Positions 18,461 through 26,788 of a stretch of 64,000 bases of DNA are shown piece after piece (the stretch's first letter is position 1; every line of letters begins with the position of its first letter). The DNA is taken from positions 1 to 64,000 of the forward strand of contig JBJHBG010000002.1 in the NCBI GenBank assembly GCA_050485385.1. Reading direction: 5' to 3'. This DNA is from RECO01 sp050485385. Its GTDB lineage: Bacteria; Pseudomonadota; Alphaproteobacteria; Geminicoccales; Geminicoccaceae. The notes beneath the pieces are model-generated. The model saw only the letters and a list, made by a program, of their open reading frames with translations, was not told the origin of the DNA and searched no databases. Position numbers and translations under genes: made by a program.

Positions 18461-20509
18461 ACAGCGTAGCACGAAGGCGTAGTCCTCGGCCCTTTCCTTC
18501 AGTTCCTCGTAGCGGCCGGAGGCGCCGAAATGACCGGCGTCCATGTTGGTGCGCAGGAGCAAGAGGTTGTCGTCGGTCTTGGTCGCGCGGAGCTTCGCCA
18601 CCCACTTGGCGGGCTCCCAATAGGTGACGCGCGGATCGCTCAGGCCGGCGCGGACGAAGATCGGCGGGTAGGCCTTGGCCCCGACGTTCTCGTAGGGGCA
18701 ATAGCCGTGCAGGCGATGGAAAGCTGCCTCGTCCTCGAGCGGATGGCCCCATTCCGGCCATTCGATGGGCGTGAGCGGCAGGGTTTCGTCGAGCATCGTG
18801 TTGAGCACGTCGACGAAAGGGACCAAGGCCAGCGCGCAGCCCCAAAGCTCGGGGCGCAGATTGAGCACGGCGCCGACCAGCATGCCGCCCGCGCTGCCGC
18901 CCTCGATGGCGATGCGGCCCGGCCGCGTGAAGCCCTCGGCGATCAGGTGCTCGGCACAGGCGACGAAGTCGGTGAAGCTGTTGGTCTTCTTCGCCAGCTT
19001 GCCGTCCTCGTACCAGCCGCGGCCGAGCTCGTCGCCGCCACGCACGTGCGCGATGGCGTAGGCGAAGCCGCGGTCGAGCAAGGAGAGCCGGGCCGTGCCG
19101 AAGCCCGGATCGAGCCCCATGCCGTAGGCGCCATAGCCGTAGAGCAGCAAGGGACCGGAGCCGTCCTTCGGGAAATCCTCGCGATAGACCAGCGAGATCG
19201 GCACCTTGGCGCCGTCGGCGGCGGTCGCCTCCAGCCGCTCGCTCCGGTAGCGCCCCTTGTCGTAGCCCGACGGGATTTCCTGGACCTTCAAGACCTCCAT
19301 CCGGCCGTCGGCCAAGTGAAAGTCGATCACCGAGGCGGGCGTGACCATCGAGGAGTAGCGGAGCCGGACACGGTCGGTGACGTAGTCGGCATTGGCGCCG
19401 AGGCCCGCGGCATAGGCGGGCTCCGGCCAGGGCACGGTGGCGACGCTGCCGTCCGACCGCTCGATGCGCACCTGGACCAGACCGCGCTCGCGGGTGACGA
19501 CGACGAGGAAGTCCGCGAACGCGGCGACGCCGACGAGATAGACGTCGTCCGAACCGGTCTTCAGCTCGCGCCAATGCGCCTCGTCCGGCGTCGCCACCGG
19601 CGCCTCGACCAGGCGGAAGTTGCGATGGCGGTCGTTGGTGACGATCAACAGACGCTCGCCCTGGTCGACCACGGCATATTCGTGGCCGGCACGGCGGGGG
19701 GCGACGACGCGCGGGGCCGCATCGGGCCGGTGGGTGGGGATCAGGTGCACCTCGGAGGTCACGTGGTCGCCCGCCTGGATCATGACGAAGGCACCGCTGA
19801 GGCTCCGGCCGAGACCGACGAAGAAACCCGGATCGGCTTCCTCGAAGACGACCGCGTCGTCGGCCGGATCGGTGCCGAGCCGGTGGCGGCGCACGCGGAA
19901 CGGGCGGAGCTGGTCGTTCAACTCGGCGTAGAACAGGGTCTCGGTGTCGCCCCAGACGGGCGTGCCCGAGGTGTTCGCCAGCCGGTCCGGCCGACGCTCG
20001 CCGGTGACCGGATCGACGATCTCGATCACGTAGCGCTCGCTGCCGTCGATGTCGGTCGCATAGGCGACGAGCCGATGGTCGGGGCTCGGCGCGTAGGTAC
20101 GCAGATTGAAATAGGCTTTGCCCTCCGCCAGAGCCGGCTCGTCGAGGAAGACCAGCTCGTCGCCGCCCGTTTTGGGCTTTCTGTACCATTCCCGGTACTG
20201 GGCACCGGGGCGAAAGCGCCAGCCGTAGAGCCAGGGCCCGTGCGGCGTCGGCACACCCTCGTCGTCGTCCTTCAACCGGCCCTTCATCTCCGCGAACAAC
20301 GTGTCCATGAGCGGCCGGTCGGGGGCCAGCACGGCGTCGGCATAGGCGTTCTCGGCGGCGAGATAGGCCAGCACGTCCGCGTCGGTGACGTCGGGATAGC
20401 CCGGATCGCGCAGCCAGGCATAGGGATCGGCGAGGGCGAGCCCGTGCCATTCCCGCATCGTCGGCCGCACGGCGGCAACGGGCGGCGGCGGCAGGATGGC
20501 TTCGGTCAT
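18452..20509 (-). CDS. S9 family serine peptidase, oligopeptidase B-like
   Basis: A 685-residue prolyl-oligopeptidase family enzyme, most like oligopeptidase B (PtrB), which cuts short peptides after basic residues in the cytoplasm. The first ~420 residues form a seven-bladed propeller that limits substrate size. The alpha/beta hydrolase domain has the nucleophile Ser539 in GGSAGG, Asp625 (LSDPRVTYWEPAKW) and His660 (DAGHFGASGR). The LLLYGYGAYG and RGGDELGRGWYEDGK segments are diagnostic. AGGAG lies just before the ATG at 20509. No signal peptide. The zinc protease upstream ends 26 bp before this start, suggesting co-transcription. Confidence 0.93.
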   Translation of the reverse strand: MTEAILPPPPVAAVRPTMREWHGLALADPYAWLRDPGYPDVTDADVLAYLAAENAYADAVLAPDRPLMDTLFAEMKGRLKDDDEGVPTPHGPWLYGWRFRPGAQYREWYRKPKTGGDELVFLDEPALAEGKAYFNLRTYAPSPDHRLVAYATDIDGSERYVIEIVDPVTGERRPDRLANTSGTPVWGDTETLFYAELNDQLRPFRVRRHRLGTDPADDAVVFEEADPGFFVGLGRSLSGAFVMIQAGDHVTSEVHLIPTHRPDAAPRVVAPRRAGHEYAVVDQGERLLIVTNDRHRNFRLVEAPVATPDEAHWRELKTGSDDVYLVGVAAFADFLVVVTRERGLVQVRIERSDGSVATVPWPEPAYAAGLGANADYVTDRVRLRYSSMVTPASVIDFHLADGRMEVLKVQEIPSGYDKGRYRSERLEATAADGAKVPISLVYREDFPKDGSGPLLLYGYGAYGMGLDPGFGTARLSLLDRGFAYAIAHVRGGDELGRGWYEDGKLAKKTNSFTDFVACAEHLIAEGFTRPGRIAIEGGSAGGMLVGAVLNLRPELWGCALALVPFVDVLNTMLDETLPLTPIEWPEWGHPLEDEAAFHRLHGYCPYENVGAKAYPPIFVRAGLSDPRVTYWEPAKWVAKLRATKTDDNLLLLRTNMDAGHFGASGRYEELKERAEDYAFVLRCLG

Positions 20510-20535
20510 CAGGAGGTCACTCCGGCGGTTCTCGG

Positions 20536-21216
20536 TCAGCGCATGAAGCGCAGCCAACGCCAAAGGTTCAAGAGCGAGACCAGGGACGTGGCGACGTAGG
20601 TCAGGGCACAGGCCCGGAGGATCCGCCGCGCCGGGACCAGATCCGCCTTCGGCACGTAGTTGCCGCGGTCGAGCATGGGCAGGGCACGGGTGAAGCTGGC
20701 GTCCCACTCGACCGGCAGCGTGACGGCATGCACCGCCACCATGGCGAGCCGGCTGGAGGCGCCGATGGCGAGTGCCGCCGCGATCACGGCCGGCGCCTTG
20801 GTCACGGCGGCGAGGACGATGGCGCCGTAGACGAGACCCGAGCCGACCATCTCCACGCCCATCGCCAAGCGGGCCAAACGGCCGCGCCAAGCCAAGGGCG
20901 CGTAGCCGTCCCGGTCCTGCAAGGCATGGCCGACCTCGTGCGTGGCGACCACGACCGCCGTCAAGGAGCGGCCGTCGGAGTGCGCCTTGGACAGTCGCAC
21001 GGCCTTGGCCGCCGGGTCGTAGTGGTCGCCCTTGTCGGTCACCTCGACCGGCACGGCGTGCAGGCCCGCCTCGTCGAGCAGGTGGCGCGCCAGTTCGCCG
21101 CCGGTGCCCGGAAAGTCGGCCCGCTCCTGGCGGTAGCGGCCGAGCACCGTCTGCGCCCACAAGGCCGGCCCGAACACCAAGGCCACCACCAAAAGCCCAC
21201 CCACCACGAAAAGCAC
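20536..21216 (-). CDS. Membrane zinc metallopeptidase, YugP family
   Basis: A 226-residue integral membrane protein. The GTG at 21216 has a GGGAG site and opens with a membrane helix (FVVGGLLVVALVFGPALW), unlike the arginine-rich frame further upstream. The zinc site is HEVGH at residues 93-97, followed by two to three hydrophobic segments (about 112-160 and 195-215). The second-half motif PVEWDASFTRALPML with a conserved Glu/Asp probably supplies the third ligand. Family members are annotated as putative neutral zinc proteases, with no defined substrate. Confidence 0.85.
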   Translation of the reverse strand: MLFVVGGLLVVALVFGPALWAQTVLGRYRQERADFPGTGGELARHLLDEAGLHAVPVEVTDKGDHYDPAAKAVRLSKAHSDGRSLTAVVVATHEVGHALQDRDGYAPLAWRGRLARLAMGVEMVGSGLVYGAIVLAAVTKAPAVIAAALAIGASSRLAMVAVHAVTLPVEWDASFTRALPMLDRGNYVPKADLVPARRILRACALTYVATSLVSLLNLWRWLRFMR

Positions 21217-21376
21217 CGTCTCTCCCGTCCCTCTCCGCTGCCGGTGCTCATGTGGGGGCGGCGGACCGCGTTGGCGAGCGTCGGTGTCCCGCCTGCGACA
21301 GCCGGCGTCGCAGCGGCGCGGCCCCGGCCGGCACCGGTTGCTATCGAGAACCTTGGCGCGTGGCGGGGGACGGACC

Positions 21377-23821
21377 ATGGCGGACGCAGCCGAGTTGGTG
21401 ATCGTCGGCGCCGGCATCGTCGGCGCCAGCACCGCCTATCACTTGGCCAAGCTCGGCATGAGCGACGTGCTGGTGCTCGACCAGGGCGACGTTCCCGAAA
21501 CCGGCGGCTCCACCAGCCACGCGCCGGGCGGCGTCTTTCAGACCAACGGCTCGCGCACCATGTCCGCCTTCGCCCACACGACGGTGGAGCTTCTGACGGC
21601 CCTCGACCTCGATGGCGCCCCCTGCTTCCTCCAGGTCGGCGGGCTGGAGGTGGCGACGACCGAACGCCGGCTACTCGACCTGAAGCGGCGGTTGGGCCTC
21701 GCCCAGAGCTGGGGCATTCCGGCGCGGCTGGTGGACCCCGAGGAGTGCGCGGCCCTGAGCCCCTTGCTCGACGCCTCGAAGGTGCTGGGCGGCTTTCACA
21801 CTCCGACCGACGGCATTGCCAAGCCGCTCCGCGCCACGGCGGCGATGCTGCGCTACGCCCAGAGCCGGGGCGCCCGCGTTCGGCCGCGGACCGAAGTGAC
21901 GGGGCTCGCGATCGAGCGGGGGCGCGTGGTCGGGGTGGAGACGGAAGCCGGCCGCATCCTCTGCAACCGCGTGCTGATCGCCTGCGGGATCTGGGGGCCG
22001 CGCCTGGGCCTGATGGCGGGCGTGCCCGTGCCGCTCGTCCCGTGCGAGCACCAATACGCCTTCACCGCGCCGATCCCCGCACTCGCCGGCACGACCGACG
22101 AGGCGGCGCACGTCCTGCTCCGCCACCAGGACCACGCCATGTACTTCCGCCAGCACGGCGACGGCTACGGCATCGGCAACTACCGGCATGTGCCGCGGCT
22201 GGTCGACGCCCATGCCATCCGCAGCCACGGCGCTGCCGACGAGATGCCGTCGATCAACCCCTTCACGCCGACCGACTTCGAGGCGGCGGCGGTGGAGACC
22301 CGGCGGCTCCTGCCGGCGGTGGGCGAGGCCCCCGTCGTGCGCGCCTTCAACGGCATGTTCTCGTTCACCCCGGACGCAGCCCCGGTCCTGGGCGAAAGCC
22401 CGGCGGTGAAGGGCCTCTGGCTCGGCGAGGCGGTCTGGATCACCCATGGCGGCGGCGTCGGCAAGGCGCTCGCGGAGTGGCTGGTCGAGGGCGAGCCCCG
22501 AATGGACGTGCACGAGGCCCATATCGACCGCTTCCACGCGCACATGACGATCCGGCCCTATGTACGGCGGCGCGGCTTTCAGCAGTACGTCGAGGTCTAC
22601 GACGTCGTCCATCCGCTCCAGCAGATGGCGGAGCCGCGCGGGCTCAGACGCTCGCCCTTCCACGACGCCTATCGCCAGGCCGGGGCCGTGTTCTTCGATG
22701 CCGGCGGCTGGGAGCGCCCGCAATGGTGCGAGGCCAACGGCGATCTCGTCGCCACCTACGCCGTTGCCGACCGCCAGGGCTGGGCGGCGGCGAACTGGTC
22801 GCCGATCCAAGCAGCGGAGCACCTGCACGTGCGCCGGCAGGCGGGCCTGTTCGACCTTACCGCGTTCACCAAGATCGAGGTGGCGGGGCCCGGTGCCCTC
22901 GCCTTCCTCCAGCACCTCTGCGCCAACGACGTCGACAAGCCGCTCGGGCGGATCGTCTACACGGCGATGCTCAATCGAAGCGGCGGCATCGAGTGCGACC
23001 TCACCGTGTGGCGCCAGGCCGAGGACCGTTTTCTGGTCCTGACCGGCGGCGGCGTCGGCATGCACGACCTGGGCTGGATCCGCCGCCATGCCCCGGCGGA
23101 CGTCGGCGTCCGCGACGTCACCTCCGGCTACTGCGCCCTCGGCCTCTGGGGACCGGCGGCGCGCGACGTCCTGGCGGCGGCGACCGAGGACGACGTGAGC
23201 GACGCGGCCCTTCCCTACTACCGCTGGCAACCCGTCGTGATCGGCTACGTGCCGGCCTGGGCGCTCCGCCTCTCCTATGTCGGCGAGTTGGGCTACGAGA
23301 TCTACGCCGCCACCGAATACGGCCAGGCGCTGTGGGAGACGCTGACGTCCGCAGGTGCCTCGTTCGACCTCCGGCCGGTCGGCGCCGGCTGCATGGACAG
23401 CCTGCGGATCGAGAAGGGCTATCGTCTTTGGGGGGCGGACATCGAGCCCGACCGGCTGCCGGACGCGGCCGGCCTCGGCTGGGCGGTGCGCCCGCAAAAG
23501 GGCGAGTTCCTAGGCCGCGACGCCGTGCTGGCGGCGCGCGAGCGCCCGGCATCGCACCGGCTCGCCTGCCTCACCCTCGACGACCCGACAGCGGTGCTGA
23601 TGGGCAAGGAGCCCGTGCTGGCAGCGGGCGAGGTCGTCGGGTACGTCGCCTCCACCAACCGGGGCTACAGCGTCGGCCGGCAAATCGCCTATGCGTGGCT
23701 GCCGGCCGAGCTGGCCGCGGTCGGCACCGAGCTCGCGATCCGCTACTTCGACGCGCCCGTCACCGCCACCGTCACCGCGGAGCCGGTGTTCGACCCCGAG
23801 GGACGGCGGCTTCGCGGTTGA
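21377..23821 (+). CDS. FAD-dependent dimethylglycine/sarcosine dehydrogenase-like protein
   Basis: An 814-residue fusion enzyme of the DMGDH/SARDH family. The N-terminal DAO domain carries the FAD-binding GAGIVGAS (11-18). A His at residue 48 in STSHAPGG corresponds to the usual covalent FAD attachment site (family inference). An FAO middle domain is near 380-430, and a GcvT-like folate-binding domain spans about 470-810, with DLTAFTKIEVAGPGA, YVGELGYEIYA and RPVGAGCMDSLRIEKGYRLWG. The reaction would be oxidative N-demethylation with transfer of the C1 unit to THF. Start ATG 21377 follows GGGGGA. No sarcosine oxidase or GcvH neighbours, so the substrate is only inferred. Confidence 0.85.
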   Translation: MADAAELVIVGAGIVGASTAYHLAKLGMSDVLVLDQGDVPETGGSTSHAPGGVFQTNGSRTMSAFAHTTVELLTALDLDGAPCFLQVGGLEVATTERRLLDLKRRLGLAQSWGIPARLVDPEECAALSPLLDASKVLGGFHTPTDGIAKPLRATAAMLRYAQSRGARVRPRTEVTGLAIERGRVVGVETEAGRILCNRVLIACGIWGPRLGLMAGVPVPLVPCEHQYAFTAPIPALAGTTDEAAHVLLRHQDHAMYFRQHGDGYGIGNYRHVPRLVDAHAIRSHGAADEMPSINPFTPTDFEAAAVETRRLLPAVGEAPVVRAFNGMFSFTPDAAPVLGESPAVKGLWLGEAVWITHGGGVGKALAEWLVEGEPRMDVHEAHIDRFHAHMTIRPYVRRRGFQQYVEVYDVVHPLQQMAEPRGLRRSPFHDAYRQAGAVFFDAGGWERPQWCEANGDLVATYAVADRQGWAAANWSPIQAAEHLHVRRQAGLFDLTAFTKIEVAGPGALAFLQHLCANDVDKPLGRIVYTAMLNRSGGIECDLTVWRQAEDRFLVLTGGGVGMHDLGWIRRHAPADVGVRDVTSGYCALGLWGPAARDVLAAATEDDVSDAALPYYRWQPVVIGYVPAWALRLSYVGELGYEIYAATEYGQALWETLTSAGASFDLRPVGAGCMDSLRIEKGYRLWGADIEPDRLPDAAGLGWAVRPQKGEFLGRDAVLAARERPASHRLACLTLDDPTAVLMGKEPVLAAGEVVGYVASTNRGYSVGRQIAYAWLPAELAAVGTELAIRYFDAPVTATVTAEPVFDPEGRRLRG

Positions 23822-23833
23822 GCGGCCGCTGCC

Positions 23834-25783
23834 TCAGCGGGTGGCGAGGCGAAGGACGGCATAGGGCGCAATCGACGCCGAGGCACCCGCTGCCGCGCCG
23901 AGCCGGTCCATGAACGCCGGATCGCGCGCCGCCTCGACGAAGCCTTCGGCGTCGAGGAGCGCTGCGCGGGCGCCGTGGAACGCTGCCGGCAGCGCCACCG
24001 AGACGGCGTCGCCCGTGAGGTTGGCGAGCCACAGCTCGCGGCTGCCGTCGGCGTCCACGGCGAGCGCCTGCACGGCGCGCGGCCGGTCGCTCGCAACCTC
24101 CCGCAGTCGGCCGCCGGCCAGCCGGGCAAGGCCGCGCACGACGTGGAAGACCGGGTAGAGCCCGCCCGCCTCGTCGAACCAGGGCTGGCTCCAAGCCATC
24201 GGCGCATGGACCAGGCCGAACTCGCCCACCCCACCGCCGAGGCTGACGGCAGTCGCCCCGCCCTTGGCGAAGTGGGCGACGTAGCCGAGGTTCCAGGCAG
24301 CCCCGAGCAGGCCACGCTGGCGCGGATCGAGGCGGTTCATCGCCTGGCGCGCGTTGTTCGGGTTCTCCATCGGCGCCGCACCATAGGGGTTGTGGCGCAT
24401 GGCGAGGGCACTGGGGCCGACGTGCCAGGGCTTGCCCTCGACGATGGCGCGCACGCTGGCGGCAACGTAGGGCAACGCCTCCAGGCTCTCCGTCGCCGAG
24501 CGGTCGTCGCCCGCATGGACCAGGCTGGAGGTGGTGAAGGAGACGAGGTCGAGCCCCGCCAGGGGCGGGCGCTTCCGGTTCAGTTCGGTGAAGTAGCTGA
24601 ACATGCCGCCGCCGATCCTGGCCTTCGGAAAGGCCTTGCGGCCCGCCGCGTAGACCGCCTCCAGCGGCGGGCAGGGCGGCCAGGGCGAGCCCGGCAGCGT
24701 GCATTTGAGGTCCGGTGCCGGCGACAAGAGGACCACCGCGAAGGGTTGGCCAAGGCCGTCGACGGCCCGGCCAAGATCCCTGATCTCCGCCTCGAAGCCC
24801 TCGACCTCGGCGACCACGGCCTCCAGCCACGGCTCGGCACCGAGTGCCCGGGCCACCGCCACGGCATCCTCGAGGGTCTTGGCGTCGTCCCCCTGGCGCG
24901 GATCGTAGCAGCAGACGACGTGGTGCGGCCCCGCCTCGCGCAACGTTTCGGCCGCCTCCAGCGTCGCCGCGTGATGCGCGGGCTCCAGGCCGATGCCCAA
25001 AGGCGGCATCGGCCCGATCACCTCGCCCACGCACAAGGCTACCGCCCCACCATCTGCGGCTGCGCCTGGATCGGCGGCGCCCTCGATCCGCAAGGTGACG
25101 CGCTGGTCCAGCGTCTCGCCCTCGGCGAGGGTGTAGGGCCAAGGCAAGGCCAAGGGGCGGACGTAGGTCTTGTAGGAGGCGTCGGTCCAGTTGCGCTGGT
25201 CCTCCATCTCGAAGGTGTCGCCCTCCATCCGGCACGTCACCTTCAGGCCGGGCGCCGCCTCGTGCGTCAAAGCGCGCAGATCCATCATCGGCTGCACCGG
25301 GTCGATCAGTTCGGGAAAGCGGCCCTCGACCACGCTGCCGTCGACGTGTTCGATGGTGACCGGCGCACCCGCCACGCCGTCCACCGGATGCAGCACGACG
25401 AAGCCCGTGCGGTTGGTGGTGAAGTCGCTCAGCGCCTCGCCCTTGCCCTCGAAGACGAGGCTGCCGGAGGCGTCGCCCGTGATGCGGCCCGAATACGCGA
25501 AGCGCTGCTCGGCGTCGCTCGTCTCCGCCCGGTAGGTGACCGTGAAGCGGTCGCCCGCCTCCTCGACCACGAGGTCCGTGATGCGGGGATCGTAGGTACC
25601 CCAATTCCTGTCGCGGACGATGAAGGAGATGGCGCGGATGACCTCCCGGCCGTGGAAGCGGATCCAGCGGAGGTTGCCGGCATCGAGCTCGGCCGAGAGC
25701 GGCCCGGCCCGGAGCACACGCGGCGGCGTCACCGCTTCGTCGGTGCCGAAGAGACGGATCGATTCGGACGGGGTCGCGGACAT
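23834..25783 (-). CDS. apnL: Probable D-apionate lactonase
   Basis: A 649-residue protein with no signal peptide, last gene of an RbsABC-type sugar import operon (22-bp gap from the permease). Residues 1-240 look like a beta-sandwich (REVIRAISFIVRDRNWGTYDPRI). Residues 250-560 look like a TIM barrel (MPPLGIGLEPAH ... SFTTSSLVHAGDDRSATESL ... RHNPYGAAPMENPNNARQAMNRLDPRQ). A small beta domain closes the chain. This layout and the sugar-importer context fit D-apionate lactonase (ApnL), which opens apionolactone in D-apiose breakdown. Recognition is from memory of the family; another sugar lactonase or glycosidase-like activity cannot be excluded. The dehydrogenase and later pathway enzymes are not in the window. 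Confidence 0.55.
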   Translation of the reverse strand: MSATPSESIRLFGTDEAVTPPRVLRAGPLSAELDAGNLRWIRFHGREVIRAISFIVRDRNWGTYDPRITDLVVEEAGDRFTVTYRAETSDAEQRFAYSGRITGDASGSLVFEGKGEALSDFTTNRTGFVVLHPVDGVAGAPVTIEHVDGSVVEGRFPELIDPVQPMMDLRALTHEAAPGLKVTCRMEGDTFEMEDQRNWTDASYKTYVRPLALPWPYTLAEGETLDQRVTLRIEGAADPGAAADGGAVALCVGEVIGPMPPLGIGLEPAHHAATLEAAETLREAGPHHVVCCYDPRQGDDAKTLEDAVAVARALGAEPWLEAVVAEVEGFEAEIRDLGRAVDGLGQPFAVVLLSPAPDLKCTLPGSPWPPCPPLEAVYAAGRKAFPKARIGGGMFSYFTELNRKRPPLAGLDLVSFTTSSLVHAGDDRSATESLEALPYVAASVRAIVEGKPWHVGPSALAMRHNPYGAAPMENPNNARQAMNRLDPRQRGLLGAAWNLGYVAHFAKGGATAVSLGGGVGEFGLVHAPMAWSQPWFDEAGGLYPVFHVVRGLARLAGGRLREVASDRPRAVQALAVDADGSRELWLANLTGDAVSVALPAAFHGARAALLDAEGFVEAARDPAFMDRLGAAAGASASIAPYAVLRLATR

Positions 25784-25805
25784 GGGGGCCTCTCTTTCGT
25801 CGTCG

Positions 25806-26771
25806 TCAACGTTCGCTGCGGCGGCTCAACAGCCGCTCGACCAGCAGTGCGAGGATGATGATCGAGCCGATCGCCGTGCCCTGCCAGAACGGCGAGACGC
25901 CCAACAGGTTCAACCCATTGCGGATCATCACCATGATGAGCACGCCGATCAGCGTGCCGGCGATCGAGCCGCGGCCGCCGTAGAGGCTGGCGCCGCCGAT
26001 CACCACGGCGGCGATGGCGTCGAGCTCCAGCAGGTTGCCGGTGAGCGGGTCGACCGAGAGGATTTGCGCGGTGAGGAACGTCACCGCGATGGCGGCGAAG
26101 GCGCCGGAGATGACGTAGGGCAGGATGGCGTAGAACAGCACCGGCAGACCCGCGGCGCGCGCCGCTTCCTTGTTGGAGCCGATGGCATAGATGGTGCGCC
26201 CGCCCTTGGTGTAGCTGAGGTAGAGCCCGGCCAGGACATAGAGGACCAGGAGGCACACGACGTTGGTCGGAATGCCGAAGACGCTGGTGAAGACGAGGTC
26301 CTGCAGCGCGAAGGGGATGTTGCTGATCGAGGTCTGGCCGGAGAAGATGTAGGCGAGCGAGCGGCCGATGGCCATCATGCCGAGGGTTACGACGAAGGCG
26401 GCCAGTCCGAAATAGCCGATCAGCACGCCGGAGACGGCGCCGATGGCGGCACCCGACAACACTGCCATGGCAACGGCGACGGGGATCGGGAAGTCCTGCA
26501 GCGCCAGGCCCAGGATCACGCCCGTAAGCCCCGCCACCGAGCCGACGGAAAGGTCGATGCCGCCGGTCAGGATGACGAAGGTCATGCCGATGGCGACGAT
26601 GCCCACCACCACCGACTGGTCGAGGACGTTCAAGAGATTGTTCGTGGTGAGGAAGTGCGGTGAGGCGAGCGACAGGCCGACGAAGATCACGAGGGCGAGG
26701 CCCAGCATGCGCACCTCGAGGCTCTGGGCGAGGCTCGCCAGCGGGAAGCGTTGCGGGGTGGAAAGCGCCAT
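25806..26771 (-). CDS. Sugar ABC transporter permease, RbsC family
   Basis: A 321-residue inner-membrane permease with eight to ten hydrophobic segments. Conserved BPD_transp_2 stretches are FVILTGGIDLSVGSVAGLTGV, GLAAFVVTLGMMAIGRSLAYI and the late IAAVVIGGASLYGGRGSIAGTLIG. It forms the channel for the ATPase and binding protein encoded upstream in the same operon (ATPase stop 18 bp before this start). AAGGA precedes the ATG. The likely substrate is a monosaccharide. The adjacent lactonase suggests apiose or a related branched sugar (inference). Confidence 0.92.
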   Translation of the reverse strand: MALSTPQRFPLASLAQSLEVRMLGLALVIFVGLSLASPHFLTTNNLLNVLDQSVVVGIVAIGMTFVILTGGIDLSVGSVAGLTGVILGLALQDFPIPVAVAMAVLSGAAIGAVSGVLIGYFGLAAFVVTLGMMAIGRSLAYIFSGQTSISNIPFALQDLVFTSVFGIPTNVVCLLVLYVLAGLYLSYTKGGRTIYAIGSNKEAARAAGLPVLFYAILPYVISGAFAAIAVTFLTAQILSVDPLTGNLLELDAIAAVVIGGASLYGGRGSIAGTLIGVLIMVMIRNGLNLLGVSPFWQGTAIGSIIILALLVERLLSRRSER

Positions 26772-26788
26772 CGTCGGTCCTTCGGGGG

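Noticed and set aside
20728..23913. A 1,061-codon plus-strand frame overlapping the zinc protease and the dehydrogenase
   Set aside because: Arginine/glycine/proline-rich shadow of the real genes, with no family resemblance.
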